Origin: Faecalispora anaeroviscerum
GTDB taxonomy: Bacteria; Bacillota; Clostridia; Oscillospirales; Acutalibacteraceae
DNA: 64,000 bases
NCBI RefSeq assembly: GCF_947568225.1
Contig: NZ_CANOOQ010000001.1
Span: 124,001-188,000 of the forward strand
Direction of reading: 5' to 3'
Positions 59,575 to 64,000 of the stretch are shown one piece after another. Position numbers and translations under genes: made by a program. The notes under the pieces are model-generated. The model was not told the DNA's origin. It saw only the letters and a program-made list of their open reading frames with translations, and did no database searches. Each line of letters starts with the position of its first letter. Position 1 is the stretch's first letter.

Positions 59575-59636
59575 CCGACCGGGCCGGCGTGGGGTGATTA
59601 CCCCACGCTGTACCGGGCGGCCTTGTCGATTTTTTC
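59575..59636 (+). terminator. terminator after the glycosyltransferase-like gene
   Basis: CGTGGGGT-GATT-ACCCCACG with outer GGCCG/CGGCC pairing, then TTGTCGATTTTTT. Confidence 0.75.
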
Positions 59637-59732
59637 GCTCCTTAGGGCACTGTTTCTCTAAGGGTTACACTTGCCGCAAGAGCTAAAACATGATATAATT
59701 TGCTGATACCGTAGCATAGGAGGTCGCTCTTT

Positions 59733-61148
59733 TTGACAGAGAAGCTGGAACAAGCCACGCGGGAATTGACCCGCGAGGAATATATTGAAGAAGTGGCGCA
59801 GATCATGTCCATCCGCGCCCGGGGCGCAGGGCCGGTGGCGTGTGTGCGCACCTACGGCTGCCAGCAGAATGTGGCGGACGGAGAAAAGATCAAAGGGCAA
59901 TTAGAGCAGATGGGCTTCTCTTTCACCGAGGATGAGGATGAGGCGGACCTGATTCTGTTTAACACCTGTGCCATCCGTGAGCACGCGGAGGACCGTGTGT
60001 TCGGCAACGTGGGAGCGCTCAAGAACGTCAAGCGCCGCAACCCTTCCTTGATCGTGGCCGTGTGCGGCTGCATGATGGAGCAGGAGCATGTGGCTGAGCG
60101 CATGAAAAAAAGCTTTCCTTTTGTGAATCTGGTGTTCGGAACCCATGTGATTCACAAGCTCCCGGAGCTGATGTTCCGCACGCTGACTGACGGCCGGCGC
60201 GTGTTTGAGCGCGGCGACGACAGCGAGGACAAAACAATTGTGGAGGGCCTGCCCATCCGGCGCGACGGCGCGTTTAAGGCATGGGTGACCGTGATGTACG
60301 GCTGCAACAATTTCTGTTCCTACTGCATTGTTCCCTATGTGCGCGGGCGGGAACGCAGCAGAAAGCCGGAGGCAATCCTCGAAGAGGTGCAATCCTTAGT
60401 AAGTGCAGGCTACCGCGATATTACTCTTTTGGGGCAGAATGTCAACTCCTATGGCAAAGAGCTGACTCCCGCCGTCAGCTTTGCGGAGCTTCTGCGGCAG
60501 CTCGACGCGATCGACGGGGATTTTCAGCTGCGCTTTATGACCTCGCACCCGAAGGATGCAACCCACGAGCTGATGGATACCATTGCCCAAAGCCGGCACA
60601 TCTCGCATCACCTGCATCTGCCGTTCCAGTCCGGCAGCAACCAAATTTTAAAGGCGATGAACCGCAGCTATACGAGGGAGAAATACCTCGACCTGGTCGC
60701 CTATGCCAAGAAGAAAATACCGGATTTGTCGCTGACGTCCGACATTATTGTGGGCTTCCCGGGCGAAACGTACAAGGAGTTTTCCGAAACGGTCAGCTTG
60801 ATCAAAGAAGTGGAGTTTACCTCTTTGTTTACGTTCATTTATTCGCCTCGTGTCGGCACCCGGGCGGCTGAATTGCCGGACCCGGTTCCGGCTGAGGAAA
60901 AGTCGCGCTGGTTTCGTGAGCTGCTCGCGGTGCAGGAAGAGGTCGCGTCAAAGCGCTGCGCGGAGATGGTCGGTACGGTGCAGCGGGTGCTGGCCGAAGA
61001 AAGAAACGCAAAAACCGGCCTTTTGGCTGGGCGCTCCGGCGGCAACATTATTGTGGAATTCGCCGGCGGCGACGAACTAATCGGTCAATTCTGTCAGGTT
61101 CGGGTTACGACGGCCCGAATCTGGGTTTTAAACGGAGAATTAGTGTAA
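59733..61148 (+). CDS. miaB: tRNA methylthiotransferase MiaB
   Basis: The 471-residue radical SAM enzyme adds a methylthio group to i6A37 of tRNA. It has the N-terminal cluster domain (CVRTYGCQQNVADGEKIKGQ, FNTCAIREHAEDR, VAVCGCMMEQEHVAER: three Cys), the radical SAM motif YGCNNFCSYCIVPYVRGRE, and a C-terminal TRAM domain (GLLAGRSGGNIIVEF). The start is TTG 59733 after AGGAGG. Length matches MiaB. Confidence 0.96.
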   Translation: MTEKLEQATRELTREEYIEEVAQIMSIRARGAGPVACVRTYGCQQNVADGEKIKGQLEQMGFSFTEDEDEADLILFNTCAIREHAEDRVFGNVGALKNVKRRNPSLIVAVCGCMMEQEHVAERMKKSFPFVNLVFGTHVIHKLPELMFRTLTDGRRVFERGDDSEDKTIVEGLPIRRDGAFKAWVTVMYGCNNFCSYCIVPYVRGRERSRKPEAILEEVQSLVSAGYRDITLLGQNVNSYGKELTPAVSFAELLRQLDAIDGDFQLRFMTSHPKDATHELMDTIAQSRHISHHLHLPFQSGSNQILKAMNRSYTREKYLDLVAYAKKKIPDLSLTSDIIVGFPGETYKEFSETVSLIKEVEFTSLFTFIYSPRVGTRAAELPDPVPAEEKSRWFRELLAVQEEVASKRCAEMVGTVQRVLAEERNAKTGLLAGRSGGNIIVEFAGGDELIGQFCQVRVTTARIWVLNGELV

Positions 61149-61281
61149 CGATTCAGCGATAGCGCTTTTTGCGGGCATGCTAATCACAGCGCGCCCGGGA
61201 AAAGCGGTTTCGATTTGGATACAGTCGCTCTTCCGGCGGCGCATAGATAAATTAAAAAAGATAAAGTAGGAGGCAGAAACC

Positions 61282-61692
61282 ATGGATGTTATTGAGATGG
61301 CCCGCCAGCTCGGCAAAGAGATTCAAAAAGACGAAAGATACCTCGATTTTCAGAAGGCACGAAAAGAGAGCGAAGAGAACAAGGAACTGCAGGAATTGAT
61401 TGCGGATTTTAACCTCAAGAGAATTGAGATCAGCCAGGAGGGCGGCAAGGCCGAGCGCGACGAGGATAAAATGCAGCAGCTCAATGAAGATCTGCGCGAT
61501 TCCTACGACAAGGTGATGAACCACCCGGCGATGACGGACTTTAACCTTGCAAAGGAAGATATGGACACGATGCTTCAGCGCATCAGCGCGATTATCAACG
61601 CCTCCGCCGATGGCGAAGACCCCGATCTGGCGGATTACCAGGCCGGCGGCTGCGGTTCGGGCGGATGCTCCAGCTGCTCTGGCTGCCACTGA
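61282..61692 (+). CDS. YlbF-family protein with cysteine-rich tail
   Basis: The 136-residue protein has the helical YlbF/YmcA (Com_YlbF) domain: MARQLGKEIQKDERYLDFQK, LIADFNLKRIEISQE and HPAMTDFNLAKEDMDTMLQR. It then ends with GGCGSGGCSSCSGCH, four Cys in 13 residues. In Bacillus, YlbF, YmcA and YaaT form an Fe-S complex that steers RNase Y and phosphorelay. The tail could bind metal or a cluster. It lies between miaB and mutS, possibly one operon. Confidence 0.9.
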   Translation: MDVIEMARQLGKEIQKDERYLDFQKARKESEENKELQELIADFNLKRIEISQEGGKAERDEDKMQQLNEDLRDSYDKVMNHPAMTDFNLAKEDMDTMLQRISAIINASADGEDPDLADYQAGGCGSGGCSSCSGCH

Positions 61693-61716
61693 TGATTGGA
61701 TAGATGTAAAAGCAGC

Positions 61717-61749
61717 AATTCTTCCTCCGTCTTTGGCGGGGGAAGAATT
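61717..61749 (-). repeat. hairpin repeat with CCAAAG loop, copy 3
   Basis: On the minus strand this reads AATTCTTCCCCCGCC, AAAG, ACGGAGGAAGAATT, almost the same as copy 1 with one unpaired base. It lies between the YlbF gene and mutS. Confidence 0.65.
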
Positions 61750-61803
61750 TAGCGGCTTTATAAGCGAAAGACAGAACGAAGCAAACAGACGGGGGATGGA
61801 GAA

Positions 61804-64000
61804 ATGGCGGACCTTTCGCCCATGATGAAGCAATATTTTGAGATCAAGGAACAGAATCCGGATACTCTGCTGTTTTTCCGGCTGGGCGATTTTTATGAGA
61901 TGTTTTTTGATGATGCGAAGCTGGCTTCCCGTGAGCTGGAGCTGACCCTGACCGGGCGCGACTGCGGGCAGGAGGAGCGTGCGCCCATGTGCGGCGTGCC
62001 GTTCCACAGCGCTGAGGGCTACATCGCGCGTTTGGTGGCGAAGGGCTACAAGGTGGCAATCTGCGAGCAGATGGAGGACCCGGCCTTGGCCAAGGGGCTT
62101 GTAAAGCGCGCGGTAATCCGTGTGATTACGCCCGGCACGGTGATGGAGAGCAGTATGCTCGACGAATCGAAAAATAACTTTATCTGCTCGGTGTTCGCGG
62201 GGGAAAGTGCCGCGGGCGTCTGCTTTGCCGATATTTCCACCGGTGAGCTGCGGGCCACGGAGCTGACTGCGGATTCTCTGCAGGAGCTGGAATCTCAGGT
62301 CAAAAACGAACTGGCGCGCTTTTCTCCCCGTGAGATTTTAATCAATCCCCAGACCCTGCAAATGACGGGCCTGGGTAAATTTATCAAAGAAAAGCTCAGC
62401 GCGGCGCTTGAGTGCCTGCCGCAGGAAGAGACAAAGGGAGCGGAGCAACTGCTCAAAGCGCAGTTTTCACCCGAGCGGCTCGATTCTGCCGGCGTTTCCG
62501 CGTATTCCTTAACGGAGCAGGCAATCGGTTGCCTACTGCTGTACCTTCGAAAAACCCAGCGCACCGGCCTGGAACGCATGGATACGATTGAAATGTATTC
62601 CGGCTCGCAATTTATGGGGCTGGATTTGTCGGCCCGGCGCAATCTGGAGCTGCTCGAAACCATGCGCGGCAAAAATAAGCGCGGTTCTCTGCTCTGGGTG
62701 CTGGACAAAACCAAAACCGCGATGGGCAAACGGCTCATCCGGGTGTGGATTGAACGCCCGCTCCTGAACCCCGCGCAGATTCTGCGCCGCCAGAACGCGG
62801 TGGAGGAGCTGACGTTGGACGGCATGTTCCGCGATGCTGTCGCCGAACAGCTGACCGGCATTCACGATCTGGAGCGCCTGATGACCCGCATCGTGTACGG
62901 CTCGGCCAACGCGCGCGAGCTGCGCTCCCTGTGCGCGGCGCTTTCGCGCCTACCGGCTCTCAGGCAGCTGCTCGAGGGTGTTTCCTCGAATCTGCTCCAA
63001 GAGCTTCGTGACAAAATTGATCCGCTCGATGACGTAGCGGTTTTGGTCGACAGTGCCATCGTCGATGAACCGCCATTTTCAATCCGCGAGGGCGGCATGA
63101 TTCGCCCCGGCTACCACAAGGAGCTTGACGAGCTGCGAACCGATATGGGCAGCGGCAAAGAGATCATTGCCCAGCTCGAAACGCGGGAGCGAGAGAAAAC
63201 GGGAATCCCAAAACTAAAAGTAGGCTACAACCGGGTATTCGGTTATTATATTGAAATTTCGAACTCTTACCGGGAAAAGGTGCCCGATGAGTACATAAGA
63301 AAGCAGACCCTCACCAACTGCGAGCGATTTATCACCCCCGATCTGAAACAGCTCGAGGGACGTATCCTGGGCGCACATGAAAAATCTGTGCAGCTCGAAA
63401 CCCAGCTGTTCGAGAAGGTGTTGGCCCAAGCGGCGGCCCAGCTCGAGCGGGTGCAGGTAACGGCCGCAGCCGTGGCGCAGCTCGACGTTCTCACTTCGTT
63501 CGCCGCGGTATCGGTAGCAAACGGCTACCAGCGCCCCGAGGTAAACCTCAGCGGAAAAATCATCCTGAAAGAGAGCCGCCACCCCGTGGTGGAGCAGCTG
63601 CTCGACGGCGCACCTTTTGTGCCGAATGATGTGGAGCTTGATCAGGACGAAAATCGCGTGGCGATCATCACTGGCCCAAACATGGCCGGTAAATCTACCT
63701 ATATGCGCCAGATTGCCTTGATCATTCTCATGGCGCAGATTGGCTGCTTTGTGCCGGCGCAGTCGGCGCAAATCGGTGTGGTGGATGCGATCTTCACGCG
63801 CGTCGGCGCGTCGGATGACATGGCCTCCGGGCAGTCCACCTTTATGGTGGAGATGACCGAGGTTGCGGATATTTTGAAGAACGCCACGAGCCGCAGCCTT
63901 TTGATTCTGGATGAGATCGGGCGCGGCACCTCCACCTTCGACGGCATGAGCATTGCCCGCGCGGTGCTTGAGCATGTGGCGGACAAGCGTTCCCTCGGCG
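61804..64000 (+). CDS. mutS: DNA mismatch repair protein MutS (3' end beyond window)
   Basis: The frame runs from ATG 61804 (GGATGGAGAA before it) to the right edge, 732 codons. The mismatch-binding start has FFRLGDFYEMFFDDAKLASR with the Phe-x-Glu needed for mismatch contact. Then come connector and lever domains and the ATPase with Walker A ITGPNMAGKSTYMRQ and Walker B LLILDEIGRGTSTFDG. The last 130 or so residues with the helix-turn-helix lie outside. The frame is intact. Confidence 0.97.
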   Translation, partial: MADLSPMMKQYFEIKEQNPDTLLFFRLGDFYEMFFDDAKLASRELELTLTGRDCGQEERAPMCGVPFHSAEGYIARLVAKGYKVAICEQMEDPALAKGLVKRAVIRVITPGTVMESSMLDESKNNFICSVFAGESAAGVCFADISTGELRATELTADSLQELESQVKNELARFSPREILINPQTLQMTGLGKFIKEKLSAALECLPQEETKGAEQLLKAQFSPERLDSAGVSAYSLTEQAIGCLLLYLRKTQRTGLERMDTIEMYSGSQFMGLDLSARRNLELLETMRGKNKRGSLLWVLDKTKTAMGKRLIRVWIERPLLNPAQILRRQNAVEELTLDGMFRDAVAEQLTGIHDLERLMTRIVYGSANARELRSLCAALSRLPALRQLLEGVSSNLLQELRDKIDPLDDVAVLVDSAIVDEPPFSIREGGMIRPGYHKELDELRTDMGSGKEIIAQLETREREKTGIPKLKVGYNRVFGYYIEISNSYREKVPDEYIRKQTLTNCERFITPDLKQLEGRILGAHEKSVQLETQLFEKVLAQAAAQLERVQVTAAAVAQLDVLTSFAAVSVANGYQRPEVNLSGKIILKESRHPVVEQLLDGAPFVPNDVELDQDENRVAIITGPNMAGKSTYMRQIALIILMAQIGCFVPAQSAQIGVVDAIFTRVGASDDMASGQSTFMVEMTEVADILKNATSRSLLILDEIGRGTSTFDGMSIARAVLEHVADKRSLG

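Overview
The window looks like a chromosomal piece from a low-GC-lineage Clostridia bacterium, probably an Oscillospiraceae/Ruminococcaceae-type member. This is inferred from the Firmicutes-style gene set: a spoVB-like flippase, ylbF, a pyrB-pyrI-ppa operon, a DUF6179/DUF6323 operon, and an XkdK-XkdQ type phage tail module. No rRNA, tRNA or CRISPR array was found.

From base 1 to about 26,775 is the early-proximal and central part of a Mu-like transposable prophage with a contractile PBSX/XkdK-type tail. It runs mostly on the minus strand and continues beyond the left edge. Read in transcription order (right to left) it has a phage end beside a disrupted host mocR gene, a repressor with divergent early promoter, small early genes, a MuA-type DDE transposase and MuB-type ATPase, more small early genes, GemA/gp16, Mor, holin-like and gp26/gp27 equivalents, a NusG/LoaP-type antiterminator, large terminase, portal, minor head protein, scaffold, capsid, connectors, sheath, tube, tail chaperone with a canonical -1 frameshift site, tape measure and baseplate proteins. 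The control logic appears to be: the repressor represses the early promoter; Mor activates a middle/late promoter that overlaps the early terminator; the LoaP-like protein then lets polymerase pass a large terminator-shaped hairpin just ahead of the terminase gene. The early operon also carries two pairs of repeated structured intergenic elements. One pair shows compensatory base-pair changes.

From 26.8 to 34.8 kb is an accessory region: truncated mocR, a nucleotidyltransferase, a MarR-nitroreductase-flavodoxin cluster with decayed members, a tyrosine recombinase flanked by inverted 21-bp palindromic sites, then a chemoreceptor and an HD-GYP protein.

From 34.8 to 64 kb is mostly ordinary chromosome: yaaA, a WYL regulator, a TetM-like GTPase fused to a NYN nuclease domain, HIT protein, two O-acetylhomoserine sulfhydrylases, TetR-DUF6323-DUF6179, gpsA, MarR, pyrB-pyrI-ppa, YhfC protease, lipoprotein, CmpB-like membrane protein, SpoVB-like flippase, prmA, a two-component system, a glycosyltransferase-like protein, miaB, a YlbF protein with a cysteine-rich tail, and the 5' part of mutS, cut by the right edge. 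A small hairpin repeat with a CCAAAG loop occurs three times in this part.
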